Assembly (NCBI RefSeq): GCF_014256275.1
Contig: NZ_JACCFE010000002.1
Location: 6,584,001-6,648,000 of the forward strand
Source: Rhodococcus sp. 4CII
GTDB lineage: Bacteria; Actinomycetota; Actinomycetes; Mycobacteriales; Mycobacteriaceae
Reading direction: 5' to 3'
DNA: 64,000 bases
Position 1 is the first letter of the stretch, and every line of letters starts with the position of its first letter. Shown here in pieces: positions 34,304 to 43,915 of the stretch. The notes below the pieces were generated by a model. The model ran no database searches and was not told where the DNA came from. It worked only from the letters and a program-made list of their open reading frames with translations. The translations under genes and the position numbers were made by a program.

Positions 34304-35123
34304 ACCGGGCAAAGCATCCGACGATTCCGGCGAGGGTGTACCCGAGGACACACCCAAGGTCGACTTGGGGAAGAGCAGCGACGGCACCGAGAACACCGAG
34401 TCGAACCTGCCGCCCGAGTTCGGTTCACCCTTCGATTACGACGCCACCGCCGAGGCCTCGCTGTCCCAGCCGCCGGCCACGTCCGATGCGACACCGTCGC
34501 CGGGTGCGTCGGGCACGGGGCCGGGATGGGACACCTACTCGGGGGTCGGGAACGGTCCGGGCTGGGGTTCGACGCCCACGTATCCGTCGCCGAGCGGGAC
34601 CGAGCCGACGGCGCCGTTCCCGAACGTCGGCGACTCGACTTCGCCGACCGCCCCCTATCCGGGTTACGACAAGCCGCAGCAGCCGGACGGTCCCAGGTAC
34701 GGCGCACCCGACCCGAACTACGGCGCGCAGTACGGGGCTGCACCTCAGGACTACCAGCAGCCGGGGTACCAGCAGCCGGGATACGGCCAGCAGCAGGGTT
34801 ACCCCCAGCAGGGGTACCCGCCCCCGGGATACGCGCCCGGATACAACGCGTACGCCGATCCGTCGGCACCGTTCGGCCGGCATCCGCTGACGGGTGAGCC
34901 GTATTCCGACAAGTCCAAGCTGACCGCCGGGCTGCTGCAGATCTTTCTCGGCGCGTTCGGAGTCGGGCGCTTCTATCTCAACCAGCCCGGCATCGCCGTC
35001 GCGCAGATCGCCGTCACGTGGCTCACCTGCGGGATCGGCGGAATCTGGCCGTTGGTCGACGGCATCATGATGCTGACCGGCAGTGTGAAGGACAAGTACG
35101 GGCGCCCCCTCCGGGAGCAATGA
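34296..35123 (+). CDS. TM2-domain protein with Pro/Gln/Tyr-rich N-terminus
   Basis: 275 residues from the ATG at 34296, inside the end of lgt. Residues 1-~195 are low-complexity: acidic first, then Pro/Gly/Ser-rich, then repeated (Y)QQPG / PPGY units at ~145-190. Residues ~205-270 form a TM2 domain: KLTAGLLQIFLGAFGVGRFYL followed by a second helix and the GGIWPLVDGI-MMLTG end. The N-terminal part probably extends as a disordered cytoplasmic region. Function unknown; coupling to lgt suggests an envelope role. Confidence 0.85.
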   Translation: MTEPGKASDDSGEGVPEDTPKVDLGKSSDGTENTESNLPPEFGSPFDYDATAEASLSQPPATSDATPSPGASGTGPGWDTYSGVGNGPGWGSTPTYPSPSGTEPTAPFPNVGDSTSPTAPYPGYDKPQQPDGPRYGAPDPNYGAQYGAAPQDYQQPGYQQPGYGQQQGYPQQGYPPPGYAPGYNAYADPSAPFGRHPLTGEPYSDKSKLTAGLLQIFLGAFGVGRFYLNQPGIAVAQIAVTWLTCGIGGIWPLVDGIMMLTGSVKDKYGRPLREQ

Positions 35124-35142
35124 CGACCGAAGAGAAAGCTGT

Positions 35143-35170
35143 GGCCCGTGTTGCTGATGCGACACGGGCC
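35143..35170 (+). terminator. terminator hairpin before gltB
   Basis: Arms GGCCCGTGT (35143-35151) and ACACGGGCC (35162-35170) with a 10-base loop, 20 bp after the TM2 gene stop. Nine perfect GC-rich pairs; no T tract. It separates the trp-lgt-TM2 unit from the gltBD unit. Confidence 0.6.
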
Positions 35171-35219
35171 CGGGTGCGTTCCGGGGCCCCGTTCGGCATA
35201 TCTTGCCGGGTATCCGTCC

Positions 35220-35228
35220 TGGTAAGCT
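35220..35228 (+). promoter_or_regulatory. predicted gltB promoter (extended -10)
   Basis: TGGTAAGCT (35220-35228) combines the TGN extension with a TAAGCT -10 element. A start near 35235 would give a leader of ~155 nt before gltB. A -35 element at the proper distance is not clear, as expected for extended -10 promoters. Confidence 0.45.
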
Positions 35229-35234
35229 GAGCGC

Positions 35235-35390
35235 GCCGGAGATATGTCCGGCTACAACCTTCACGGGCCGATGCTGTCCCGGTAGACCCCCGAAAAGCAG
35301 TTAGCGCCCGTCGTGGCGACCCCGCTAGCGGAGGCCGCCGACAGCACGTGCGGAGCGCACACTGGTGGTCTTCCTGGCCGATGTGGAGGT
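35235..35390 (+). promoter_or_regulatory. gltB 5' leader with upstream ORF
   Basis: The predicted leader opens with a stem GCCGGA (35235-35240)/TCCGGC (35247-35252). Within it an ATG at 35244 starts a 13-codon frame (MSGYNLHGPMLSR) ending with TAG at 35283-35285. Further short stems follow, including CCGCTAGCGG (35321-35330). The layout resembles a regulated leader, but I recognise no known riboswitch class. Confidence 0.4.
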
Positions 35391-38300
35391 ATGTCGGTGC
35401 TGTTCTCTCAGTCGCCCGGACCCCAGGGCTTGTACGACCCGGAGCAGGAAGTCGATTCCTGCGGCGTCGCCATGGTGGCGGACGTGCACGGTCGTCGCTC
35501 GCATTCCATCGTGGCCGACGGACTCCTCGCCCTCGAGAACCTCGAGCATCGCGGGGCAGCGGGCTCGGAACCGAACAGCGGGGACGGCGCCGGCATCCTG
35601 CTCCAGCTCCCCACCGAGTTCTTCGAGGATGTCGCCCCGTTCGATCTCCCCGCCCCTCTCGACGACGGCAGCAGCACCTACGCCGCGGGAATCTGCTTCC
35701 TCCCGCGGGACCCCGGCGCGCGGGCGGTCGCGCGGCAGCGGGTGGCCGACCTCGCCGCCGACGAGGGACTCGAGGTCCTCGGCTGGCGTGTCGTTCCCGT
35801 CGATCCGGACGGCGCGGACGTCGGTTCCACCGCGCGGGCCTGCGAACCTCACATGACCCAGTTGTTCGTCGCCGGACCTGTGGTCGGCGGAATCCGACCG
35901 GGCGGGCTCGCGCTGGACCGCCTGGTCTACCCGCTCCGCAAACGGGCCGAGCAGGTCACTGCCGAGGTCGAGTCCGACGGCAGCGGCGTGTACTTCCCGT
36001 CCCTGTCGAGCCGCACCCTCGTCTACAAGGGCATGCTGACCACGTCGCAACTGGGGCGGTATTTCCCCGACCTGCGCGACCCGCGGATCGCGAGTGCGAT
36101 CGCGATCGTGCACAGCCGGTTCTCGACCAACACGTTCCCGTCCTGGCCGCTCGCGCATCCCTTCCGATTCGTCGCGCACAACGGCGAGATCAACACGGTC
36201 CGCGGCAACCGGAACCGCATGCGCGCGCGGGAGGCGCTGCTGGCGAGTTCGGTGATCCCCGGCGATCTGCGCCGGCTGTATCCCATCTGCACGCCCGACG
36301 CGTCGGATTCGGCGTCGTTCGACGAGGTTCTCGAACTCCTGCACCTCGCCGGACGCAGTGTCGCGCACGCGGTGATGATGATGGTGCCGGAGGCGTGGGA
36401 GAACGACACGTCGATGTGCCCCGACCGGCGGGCGTTCTACCAGTTCCACGCGTCGCTGATGGAGGCGTGGGACGGGCCTGCGTGTGTGACGTTCACCGAC
36501 GGGACCGTGGTCGGCGCGGTCCTGGACCGCAACGGTCTGCGCCCGGGACGCTGGTGGCAGACCGTCGACGGCCGGGTGGTCCTGGCCAGCGAGAGCGGTG
36601 TCCTCGACGTTCCCCAAGCGGAGGTCGTGGCGAAGGGCCGCCTGGAACCGGGACAGATGTTCCTCGTCGACACGTCCGAGGGACGGATCGTGCCCGACGA
36701 GGAGATCAAGATGCGGCTGGCGGCGGAGCGGCCGTACGCCGAATGGCTGTATGCCGGTCTGCTCGAGTTGAAGACGCTACCGGATCGTCCGCACGCGCAG
36801 CACAATCACGAGTCGGTGGTGCGGCGTCAGGTGGCATTCGGGTACACCGAGGAGGATCTGCGTATTCTGCTGGCGCCGATGGCCGCGTCCGGCGGGGAGC
36901 CGCTCGGCTCGATGGGGACGGACACCCCGATCGCCGTGATGTCGCAGCGGTCGCGGCTGCTCTACGACTATTTCGTCGAACTGTTCGCGCAGGTCACGAA
37001 CCCGCCGCTCGACGCGATCCGCGAGGAGATCGTGACGTCGCTGTCGCGGGTCATGGGCCCGGAGCAGAATCTGCTCGAGCCGACCGCGGCGTCCTGCCGG
37101 CAGATCGTGCTGCCGTGGCCGGTGCTCGACAACGAAGAGCTGAACAAGATCATCCACGTCAATGCGGACGGCAACCATCCCGGGCTCGCCGCGGCGGTGC
37201 TGCGCGCGCTGTACGACGTGGAGCGCGGCGGTGCGGGGATGGCCGAGGCGATCGAGGAGTTGCGGGCGCAGGCGAGCGCCGCGATCGCGGACGGCTACCG
37301 GACGCTGGTGATCTCGGACCGCGACTCCGACCACACCCGCGCGCCGATCCCGTCGCTGCTGGCGGTGGCCGCGGTGCACCATCACCTGGTGCGCACGAAG
37401 GAACGCACGAAGGTGGCGTTGGTCGTCGAATCCGGTGACGCCCGCGAGGTCCACCACGTCGCGCTGCTCATCGGTTACGGGGCGGCGGCCGTCAACCCGT
37501 ACCTCGCGATGGAGTCGATCGACGACCTCGTGTCCGAAGGCGAACTCACCGGAGTCGAGCACACGATCGCCGTGCGGAACTACCTCACCGCGCTCGGCAA
37601 GGGCGTGCTGAAGGTGATGTCGAAGATGGGCATCTCCACCGTCGGCTCGTACACCGCGGCGCAGGTGTTCGAGGCGATCGGCCTGGACCGCGACCTCGTC
37701 CACGAGTACTTCACGGGCACCGTCAGCAAACTCGGCGGCGCCGGTCTCGACGAGATCGCCCGGGAGGTCACGGCCAGGCACCGGCAGGCCTACCCCGACA
37801 ATCCGGCGGAGTTCGCCCACCGGCGACTCGAGGACGGCGGCGAGTACCAGTTCCGCCGCGACGGCGAACTGCACCTGTTCACCCCCGAGACGGTGTTCCT
37901 GCTGCAGCACGCCACCCGCACCGGCAGGCACGAGGTGTTCGCGAAATACAGCGACGAGGTGAACCGCCTCGCGGAGGCCGGTGGAGCACTGCGCGGTCTG
38001 TTCACCTTCCGGGAGGGTGTGCGCCCGCCGGTGCCGCTGAACGAGGTGGAGCCGGTAGAGCGGATCGTCACCCGGTTCAACACCGGCGCGATGAGCTACG
38101 GCTCGATCTCGGCCGAGGCACACGAGACGATGGCCGTCGCGATGAACAACCTCGGCGGGCGGTCCAATACGGGTGAGGGCGGCGAGAACGTAGACCGCCT
38201 CTACGATCCGTCACGGCGCAGCGCCGTCAAGCAGGTCGCGAGTGGGCGGTTCGGGGTCACCAGCGACTACCTGATCAACGCCAGCGACATCCAGATCAAG

Positions 38301-39980
38301 ATGGCGCAGGGCGCCAAGCCCGGCGAGGGCGGCCAGCTGCCGGCGTACAAGGTGTATCCGTGGGTAGCCGAGACCCGGCACTCGACGCCGGGAGTCGGGC
38401 TGATCTCGCCGCCGCCGCACCACGACATCTATTCGATCGAGGATCTCGCCCAGCTGATCCACGACCTGAAGAATGCCAACGATCGGGCGCGGGTCCATGT
38501 GAAGCTGGTCAGCTCGGTGGGCGTGGGAACGGTGGCCGCCGGGGTCAGCAAGGCGCACGCCGACGTGGTTCTCATCTCCGGCAACGACGGCGGCACCGGC
38601 GCCACGCCGCTGACGTCGATGAAGCATGCGGGGGCGCCGTGGGAGATCGGCCTGGCCGACGCCCAGCAGACGCTCGTGCTCAACGGTCTGCGCGACCGGA
38701 TCACCGTGCAGTGCGACGGCGGGATGCGCACCGCGCGGGACGTCGTGATCGCGGCGCTGCTGGGGGCGGAGGAATTCGGGTTCTCGACCGCCCCGCTGAT
38801 CGTGGCCGGGTGCATCATGATGCGGGTCTGCCACCTCGACACCTGCCCGGTGGGCGTCGCCACCCAGAACCCGGAACTGCGTAAGCGTTACACCGGCAAA
38901 CCGGAATTCGTGGAGGAGTTCTTCCGGTTCGTCGCCGAGGACGTGCGGCAGTACCTGGCCGACCTCGGGTTCCGCAGCATCGACGAGGCCGTCGGACACG
39001 CGGACGTCCTCGAGACCGCACAGGGGATCGCGCACTGGAAGAATCGCGGACTCGATCTCGGTCCCGTGTTCGCCGTCCCCACCGGGCCGGACGGGGCGCC
39101 GCTGTCGCAGCGGCGACGCGACCGCGACCAGGATCATGGACTGGATCGGGCACTGGACCGCACCCTCATCCAGTTGGCGGAGGGCGCGCTCGAGGACGCG
39201 CACGCCGTCGAAATCGAGATGCCGGTCCGCAACGTCAACCGGACCGTCGGCACGCTGCTCGGCGCGGAGGTCACCCGGCGTTACGGCGCCGCCGGGCTGC
39301 CGGACGACACGATCCGGCTCACGTTCACCGGGTCGGCTGGGCAGTCGCTGGGCGCGTTCCTGCCCCCGGGCATCACCATCGACCTGACCGGCGACGCCAA
39401 CGACTACGTCGGCAAGGGATTGTCGGGTGGGCGGATCGTCGTCCGCCCCGCCGACGATGTCCTGTTCGTGCCGGAAACGCAGGTGATCGCCGGCAACACG
39501 CTGCTCTACGGTGCCACGTCGGGGGAGTTGTACCTCCGGGGGCGGGTCGGCGAACGCTTCTCGGTGCGGAATTCGGGTGCGTCGGCGGTCGTGGAGGGGG
39601 TCGGCGACCACGCCTGCGAGTACATGACGGGCGGACGGGTGGTGATCCTCGGACCCACCGGGCGGAACCTCGCGGCCGGCATGTCCGGCGGCATCGCGTA
39701 CGTCCTCGACTTGGACCCGGCCGACGTCAACCCGGCCATGGTCACGCTCCTGCAACCCGACCCGGACGACCTCGACTGGTTGCGCGGCGCGGTCACCCGG
39801 CACCACCGGTGGACGGGGTCCGCGGTGGCCGCGTCGGTGCTGGCCGACTGGCCGCGTCGGTCCGCGCTGTTCACCAAGGTGATGCCGGTCGACTACCAGC
39901 GGGTGCTGGACGCGACCCGGATGGCCAAGGCCGAGGGACTCGACGTCGACACCGCGATCATGGAGGCGGCACGTGGCTGA
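35391..39980 (+). CDS. gltB: glutamate synthase, large subunit
   Basis: 1529 residues from the ATG at 35391. The strong GGAGG (35385-35389) lies only one base before that ATG but seven before an in-frame GTG at 35397, so the true start may be two codons later. The glutaminase nucleophile is Cys24 in EVDSCGVAMV, exposed after propeptide removal. Then come the central domain, the FMN-binding synthase domain (~830-1230, with GDGGTGATPLTSMKHAG and the [3Fe-4S] cysteines of CIMMRVCHLDTCPVG) and the C-terminal beta-helix (~1280-1500). It converts 2-oxoglutarate and glutamine to two glutamates. Confidence 0.95.
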   Translation: MSVLFSQSPGPQGLYDPEQEVDSCGVAMVADVHGRRSHSIVADGLLALENLEHRGAAGSEPNSGDGAGILLQLPTEFFEDVAPFDLPAPLDDGSSTYAAGICFLPRDPGARAVARQRVADLAADEGLEVLGWRVVPVDPDGADVGSTARACEPHMTQLFVAGPVVGGIRPGGLALDRLVYPLRKRAEQVTAEVESDGSGVYFPSLSSRTLVYKGMLTTSQLGRYFPDLRDPRIASAIAIVHSRFSTNTFPSWPLAHPFRFVAHNGEINTVRGNRNRMRAREALLASSVIPGDLRRLYPICTPDASDSASFDEVLELLHLAGRSVAHAVMMMVPEAWENDTSMCPDRRAFYQFHASLMEAWDGPACVTFTDGTVVGAVLDRNGLRPGRWWQTVDGRVVLASESGVLDVPQAEVVAKGRLEPGQMFLVDTSEGRIVPDEEIKMRLAAERPYAEWLYAGLLELKTLPDRPHAQHNHESVVRRQVAFGYTEEDLRILLAPMAASGGEPLGSMGTDTPIAVMSQRSRLLYDYFVELFAQVTNPPLDAIREEIVTSLSRVMGPEQNLLEPTAASCRQIVLPWPVLDNEELNKIIHVNADGNHPGLAAAVLRALYDVERGGAGMAEAIEELRAQASAAIADGYRTLVISDRDSDHTRAPIPSLLAVAAVHHHLVRTKERTKVALVVESGDAREVHHVALLIGYGAAAVNPYLAMESIDDLVSEGELTGVEHTIAVRNYLTALGKGVLKVMSKMGISTVGSYTAAQVFEAIGLDRDLVHEYFTGTVSKLGGAGLDEIAREVTARHRQAYPDNPAEFAHRRLEDGGEYQFRRDGELHLFTPETVFLLQHATRTGRHEVFAKYSDEVNRLAEAGGALRGLFTFREGVRPPVPLNEVEPVERIVTRFNTGAMSYGSISAEAHETMAVAMNNLGGRSNTGEGGENVDRLYDPSRRSAVKQVASGRFGVTSDYLINASDIQIKMAQGAKPGEGGQLPAYKVYPWVAETRHSTPGVGLISPPPHHDIYSIEDLAQLIHDLKNANDRARVHVKLVSSVGVGTVAAGVSKAHADVVLISGNDGGTGATPLTSMKHAGAPWEIGLADAQQTLVLNGLRDRITVQCDGGMRTARDVVIAALLGAEEFGFSTAPLIVAGCIMMRVCHLDTCPVGVATQNPELRKRYTGKPEFVEEFFRFVAEDVRQYLADLGFRSIDEAVGHADVLETAQGIAHWKNRGLDLGPVFAVPTGPDGAPLSQRRRDRDQDHGLDRALDRTLIQLAEGALEDAHAVEIEMPVRNVNRTVGTLLGAEVTRRYGAAGLPDDTIRLTFTGSAGQSLGAFLPPGITIDLTGDANDYVGKGLSGGRIVVRPADDVLFVPETQVIAGNTLLYGATSGELYLRGRVGERFSVRNSGASAVVEGVGDHACEYMTGGRVVILGPTGRNLAAGMSGGIAYVLDLDPADVNPAMVTLLQPDPDDLDWLRGAVTRHHRWTGSAVAASVLADWPRRSALFTKVMPVDYQRVLDATRMAKAEGLDVDTAIMEAARG

Positions 39981-41475
39981 TCCACAGGGCTTTCTGCACA
40001 TCGTGAAGAAGGAGGCGCGCAAGCGCCCGGTCGCGGAGCGGGTGCACGACTGGGACGAGGTGTACGCGCCGCAGAGTCCGGCGGAGCGGGCGGCGGAGGT
40101 GTCCGAGCAGGCCGCCCGGTGCATGGATTGCGGAATCCCGTTCTGCCACTCCGGAAGTGCGGGCTGCCCGCTGGGCAACCTGATCCCGGAGTGGAACGAC
40201 CTCGTGCGCCGCGGCCGCTGGGCGGCGGCGAGTGAGCGGCTGCACGCCACCAACAACTTCCCGGAGTTCACGGGGCGGGTGTGCCCGGCGCCGTGCGAGT
40301 CGGCATGTGTGCTGGCGCTCGCCGACACGCACACGACGGGCAGCGTGACGATCAAGCGGATCGAGCAGGCCATCGCCGATGTGGCGTGGGAATCGGGCAC
40401 GGTGGTGCCGAAGCCGCCGATGATCGCGACGGGCCGCACGGTCGCGGTGGTCGGATCGGGCCCGGCCGGTCTCGCGGCGGCCCAGCAACTGACCCGCGCC
40501 GGACACGACGTCACCGTCTACGAGCGCGACGACCGGCTCGGGGGACTGCTGCGGTACGGCATCCCGGAATTCAAGATGGAGAAGGCGATCCTCGATCAGC
40601 GTCTCATGCAGATGCGCGCCGAGGGCACCCACTTCGTGACCGACTGCGAGGTCGGTGTCGACCTCACGGTGGAGCAGATGCATGAGAAGTTCGACGCCGT
40701 CGTGCTCGCGATCGGTGCCCTGCGCGCCCGCGACAACACGTCCGTCGAGGGCCGCGAGCTGAACGGGATCCACCTCGCGATGGAACATCTCGTGACCTCG
40801 AACAAGGAATGTGAGGGGGACGGGCCCGCCTCGATCACGGCCAAGGGCAAGCACGTCGTCATCATCGGCGGCGGCGACACCGGGGCCGACTGCCTCGGAA
40901 CGGCGCACCGCCAGGGCGCGCTGTCGGTGACCCAGCTGGACTACAACCCGGAGTTGCCGACGGAACGGGACGAGTCCGCGACGCCGTGGCCGGCATGGCC
41001 GATGGTGCTGCGCACGTCGCCGGCGCACGCCGAGGGCGGTGTCCGCCGGTACCAGGTGGCGGTGCAGCGATTCCTCGGCGACGAGAACGGGAACGTCCGA
41101 TCCATGGTGCTCGCCGAGGTCCGGGTCACCCGCGAGGACGGCAAGCGCACCATCACCCCGGTCGGCGAGGAAATCGAATTGCCGTGCGATCTGGCGCTTT
41201 TCGCGATCGGGTTCGAGGGCGTGGATCTCGGGCCGCTGCTCGACGACTACGGGTTGTCGCCCACCCGGCGCGGCGCGCTGTCCTGCGGGCCCGACTGGCA
41301 GACCACCGCACCCGGGGTCTTCGTCTGCGGGGACGCGCATCGCGGGGCGTCGCTCATCGTGTGGGCGATCGCGGAGGGCCGGTCCGCGGCGCACGCCGTC
41401 GACGTGTACCTGACGGGGGCGTCGGACCTGCCGTCGCCGGTGCATCCGACGGCGCTCCCGCTGGCAGTCGTCTAA
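39973..41475 (+). CDS. gltD: glutamate synthase, small subunit
   Basis: 500 residues from a GTG inside the gltB end (8-bp overlap). The N-terminal Fe-S domain has RCMDCGIPFCHSGSAGCPLGN and CPAPCESACVL, eight cysteines for two [4Fe-4S] clusters. The FAD motif is VAVVGSGPAGLAAAQQL and the NADPH motif VVIIGGGDTGADC. It delivers electrons from NADPH to the GltB FMN. The pair lies between the trp-lgt genes and pyk, an arrangement I also associate with Streptomyces. Confidence 0.96.
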   Translation: MADPQGFLHIVKKEARKRPVAERVHDWDEVYAPQSPAERAAEVSEQAARCMDCGIPFCHSGSAGCPLGNLIPEWNDLVRRGRWAAASERLHATNNFPEFTGRVCPAPCESACVLALADTHTTGSVTIKRIEQAIADVAWESGTVVPKPPMIATGRTVAVVGSGPAGLAAAQQLTRAGHDVTVYERDDRLGGLLRYGIPEFKMEKAILDQRLMQMRAEGTHFVTDCEVGVDLTVEQMHEKFDAVVLAIGALRARDNTSVEGRELNGIHLAMEHLVTSNKECEGDGPASITAKGKHVVIIGGGDTGADCLGTAHRQGALSVTQLDYNPELPTERDESATPWPAWPMVLRTSPAHAEGGVRRYQVAVQRFLGDENGNVRSMVLAEVRVTREDGKRTITPVGEEIELPCDLALFAIGFEGVDLGPLLDDYGLSPTRRGALSCGPDWQTTAPGVFVCGDAHRGASLIVWAIAEGRSAAHAVDVYLTGASDLPSPVHPTALPLAVV

Positions 41476-41499
41476 ATGGAGAAGGGCGCGCCGGGCGAC

Positions 41500-41505
41500 T
41501 AGGCT
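41500..41505 (+). promoter_or_regulatory. -10 element for a leaderless pyk start
   Basis: TAGGCT at 41500-41505 ends seven bases before the pyk GTG, the standard layout of a leaderless mRNA. No ribosome site is seen. Confidence 0.5.
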
Positions 41506-41512
41506 CGAGGCC

Positions 41513-42931
41513 GTGAACCGACGCACGAAGATCGTATGCACACTTGGACCTGCTACCGCCACCGGTGACCGTATTCGCGAACTCGTCGAAAGCGGTATGG
41601 ACGTGGCCCGGCTGAATTTCAGCCACGGAGATCATTCCGACCACGAGGAGAACTACAAGCGCGTCCGCGCTGCCTCGGATGCGACGGGCAAGGCCGTCGG
41701 TGTCCTCGCGGACCTGCAGGGCCCGAAGATCCGGCTCGGCCGGTTCGCCGAGGACCGCACCACGTGGGCCAACGGGGAAGTCGTGCGGATCACCGTCGAC
41801 GACGTCGAGGGCACCCACGACCGGGTCTCGACCACCTACAAGCAGCTCGCCGAGGATGCGAAGCCGGGTGATCGGCTGCTCGTCGACGACGGCAAGGTCG
41901 GTCTCGTCGTCACCGGTGTCGAGGACAACGACGTGGTGTGCCGGGTCACCGAGGGTGGTCCGGTGTCCAACAACAAGGGTGTGTCGCTGCCGGGGATGAA
42001 CGTGTCGGTCCCGGCGCTGTCGGAGAAGGACATCGCGGACCTCGAGTTCGCTCTCGGTCTCGGCGTCGACTTCATCGCGTTGTCGTTCGTGCGGTCCCCG
42101 GCGGATGTGGAACTGGTGCACGCCGTGATGGATCGGGTCGGCCGCCGGATCCCGGTGATCGCGAAGCTCGAGAAGCCGGAGGCGATCGACAACCTCGAGG
42201 CGATCGTGCTGGCGTTCGACGCGGTGATGGTCGCCCGCGGCGACCTCGGTGTCGAGTTGCCGCTCGAGCAGGTGCCGCTGGTGCAGAAGCGGGCCATTCA
42301 GATCGCGCGGGAGAACGCGAAGCCGGTGATCGTGGCCACGCAGATGCTGGAGTCGATGATCGAGAATTCGCGGCCCACGCGGGCGGAGGCGTCCGATGTG
42401 GCCAACGCCGTCCTCGACGGTGCCGATGCGGTGATGCTGTCCGGTGAGACGTCGGTCGGCAAGTATGTGATGGAGACGGTGCGCACGATGGCGCGGATCG
42501 TCGAGGCGGTCGAGCACGAGTCGACGCAGGTGCCACCGCTGACGCACGTGCCGCGGACCAAGCGCGGGGTCATCTCCTATGCGGCCCGTGACATCGGCGA
42601 ACGCCTGGATGCGAAGGCGTTGGTGGCGTTCACGCAGTCCGGGGACACGGTGCGCCGGTTGGCGCGGTTGCACACGCCGTTGCCGTTGCTGGCGTTCACG
42701 CCGTTGCCGGAGGTGCGCAGCCAGTTGTCGCTGACGTGGGGCACGGAGACGTTCATCGTCGATCCGGTCGACAGCACCGACGCGATGGTGCGGCAGGTCG
42801 ACCATGCCCTGTTGGGGCTGGGCCGGTACCAGAAGGGTGAGTTGGTGGTCATCGTCGCCGGATCTCCGCCGGGCACCGTAGGCTCGACCAACCTGATCCA
42901 CGTCCACAGAATCGGCGAAGAGGACCACTAG
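41513..42931 (+). CDS. pyk: pyruvate kinase
   Basis: 472 residues from a GTG at 41513. Motifs: TKIVCTLGPAT at the N-terminus, MDVARLNFSHGD, DLQGPKIRLG, the active-site signature VIAKLEKPEAIDNLE with its lysine, and MVARGDLGVELP. It makes pyruvate and ATP from PEP and ADP. The B domain (~70-170) and C-terminal regulatory domain (~345-472) are complete. The stop is followed at once by the thioesterase GTG. Confidence 0.97.
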   Translation: MNRRTKIVCTLGPATATGDRIRELVESGMDVARLNFSHGDHSDHEENYKRVRAASDATGKAVGVLADLQGPKIRLGRFAEDRTTWANGEVVRITVDDVEGTHDRVSTTYKQLAEDAKPGDRLLVDDGKVGLVVTGVEDNDVVCRVTEGGPVSNNKGVSLPGMNVSVPALSEKDIADLEFALGLGVDFIALSFVRSPADVELVHAVMDRVGRRIPVIAKLEKPEAIDNLEAIVLAFDAVMVARGDLGVELPLEQVPLVQKRAIQIARENAKPVIVATQMLESMIENSRPTRAEASDVANAVLDGADAVMLSGETSVGKYVMETVRTMARIVEAVEHESTQVPPLTHVPRTKRGVISYAARDIGERLDAKALVAFTQSGDTVRRLARLHTPLPLLAFTPLPEVRSQLSLTWGTETFIVDPVDSTDAMVRQVDHALLGLGRYQKGELVVIVAGSPPGTVGSTNLIHVHRIGEEDH

Positions 42932-43810
42932 GTGAGCGAAGCCGCGGCGAAGTCCGATCTCCAGACCCTGCTCGAACTTCTCGATCTCGAGAAGACCGGC
43001 GAGGACACGTACAGAGGTCGGCATCCCGCGCAGGTGGGTAGCCGGACATTCGGCGGCCAGTTGATTTCCCAGGCACTGGTCGCCGCCGGCCGCACCGTCA
43101 GCGGCGACCGCGCCGTGCACGCGGTCAACGCCCACTTCATCCGAGGCGGCAACGTCAAGGAACCCATCGAGTACCGCGTCGAACGGCACCGTGACGGCCG
43201 GGCCTTCGCGAACCGGCAGGTCACCGCGTTGCAGGACGGCCAAGAACTGTTCGTCATGCTGGCGGCGTTCCAGGACTGGGGCAAGGGACTCGAGCACGCG
43301 GTCGAGGTGCCCGACGTCCCGTTCCCGGACACGCTGCCGCCGCTGGGCGACCACTTCATGGGGTACGAGGACCGACTGAAGATGTTCGTGGACGCGCTCA
43401 AGCCGATCGACATGCGCTACGCGAACGACCCGTCGTGGATCCTCAAAGGCACGGGGGAGAAGCTCACCCACAACCGGGTCTGGATGAAGTCGGACGGAGA
43501 CCTCCCCGACGATCCGCTGATCCACGTGGCCGTCATGGGGTACTCGTCGGACACCACGGTTCTCGATTCGATCATCACCACCCACGGATTGTCGTGGGGG
43601 CTCGACCGGATCGTCGCTGCCACCGTCAACCATTCCATCTGGTTCCACCGGCCGTTCCGGTTCGACGACTGGACGCTCTACGCCACCGAATCGCCGGTCG
43701 CGGCCGGGTCCCGCGGCCTCGCGACGGGCAGGTTCTTCTCCCTCGAAGGCGAGCTCCTGGCCACCGTGGTCCAGGAGGGCCTGATCCGGCACTTCCCGCC
43801 GCGGACGTAG
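42932..43810 (+). CDS. tesB: acyl-CoA thioesterase II
   Basis: 292 residues from a GTG directly after the pyk stop codon. Double hot-dog fold: GRHPAQVGSRTFGGQLISQAL in the first domain, and the catalytic-site segments of the second (LIHVAVMGYSSDTTVLD, TVNHSIWFHRPF, YATESPVAAGSRGLATGRFF). It hydrolyses medium/long acyl-CoA. Corresponds to tesB1 after pykA in M. tuberculosis. Confidence 0.95.
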   Translation: MSEAAAKSDLQTLLELLDLEKTGEDTYRGRHPAQVGSRTFGGQLISQALVAAGRTVSGDRAVHAVNAHFIRGGNVKEPIEYRVERHRDGRAFANRQVTALQDGQELFVMLAAFQDWGKGLEHAVEVPDVPFPDTLPPLGDHFMGYEDRLKMFVDALKPIDMRYANDPSWILKGTGEKLTHNRVWMKSDGDLPDDPLIHVAVMGYSSDTTVLDSIITTHGLSWGLDRIVAATVNHSIWFHRPFRFDDWTLYATESPVAAGSRGLATGRFFSLEGELLATVVQEGLIRHFPPRT

Positions 43811-43842
43811 CGACCCCGCCATTCCTTTGCCACCGAACGGCT

Positions 43843-43858
43843 TTGAACGGTAGTTCAA
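43843..43858. promoter_or_regulatory. 16-bp perfect palindrome upstream of a small acidic protein gene
   Basis: TTGAAC-GGTA-GTTCAA at 43843-43858, 57 bp before the next ATG, with a -10-like TAGGGT (43874-43879) downstream. The form suits a TetR- or MarR-type operator. No regulator gene is adjacent. Confidence 0.5.
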
Positions 43859-43915
43859 CCAGTGGTCGCGGCGTAGGGTCGGTCAGGAATCTCCGAAACG
43901 GAACGGACGTGCACG

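Noticed and set aside
35235..35390. Known riboswitch class (cobalamin, SAM, TPP, c-di-AMP, glutamine) in the gltB leader
   Set aside because: None of the conserved core sequences I know for these classes could be found; recorded only as an uncharacterised leader.
38211..40514. 767-codon open frame on the minus strand opposite gltB/gltD
   Set aside because: It lies antisense to clearly conserved glutamate synthase sequence; long antisense frames are common at this GC content and the product has no recognisable domain.
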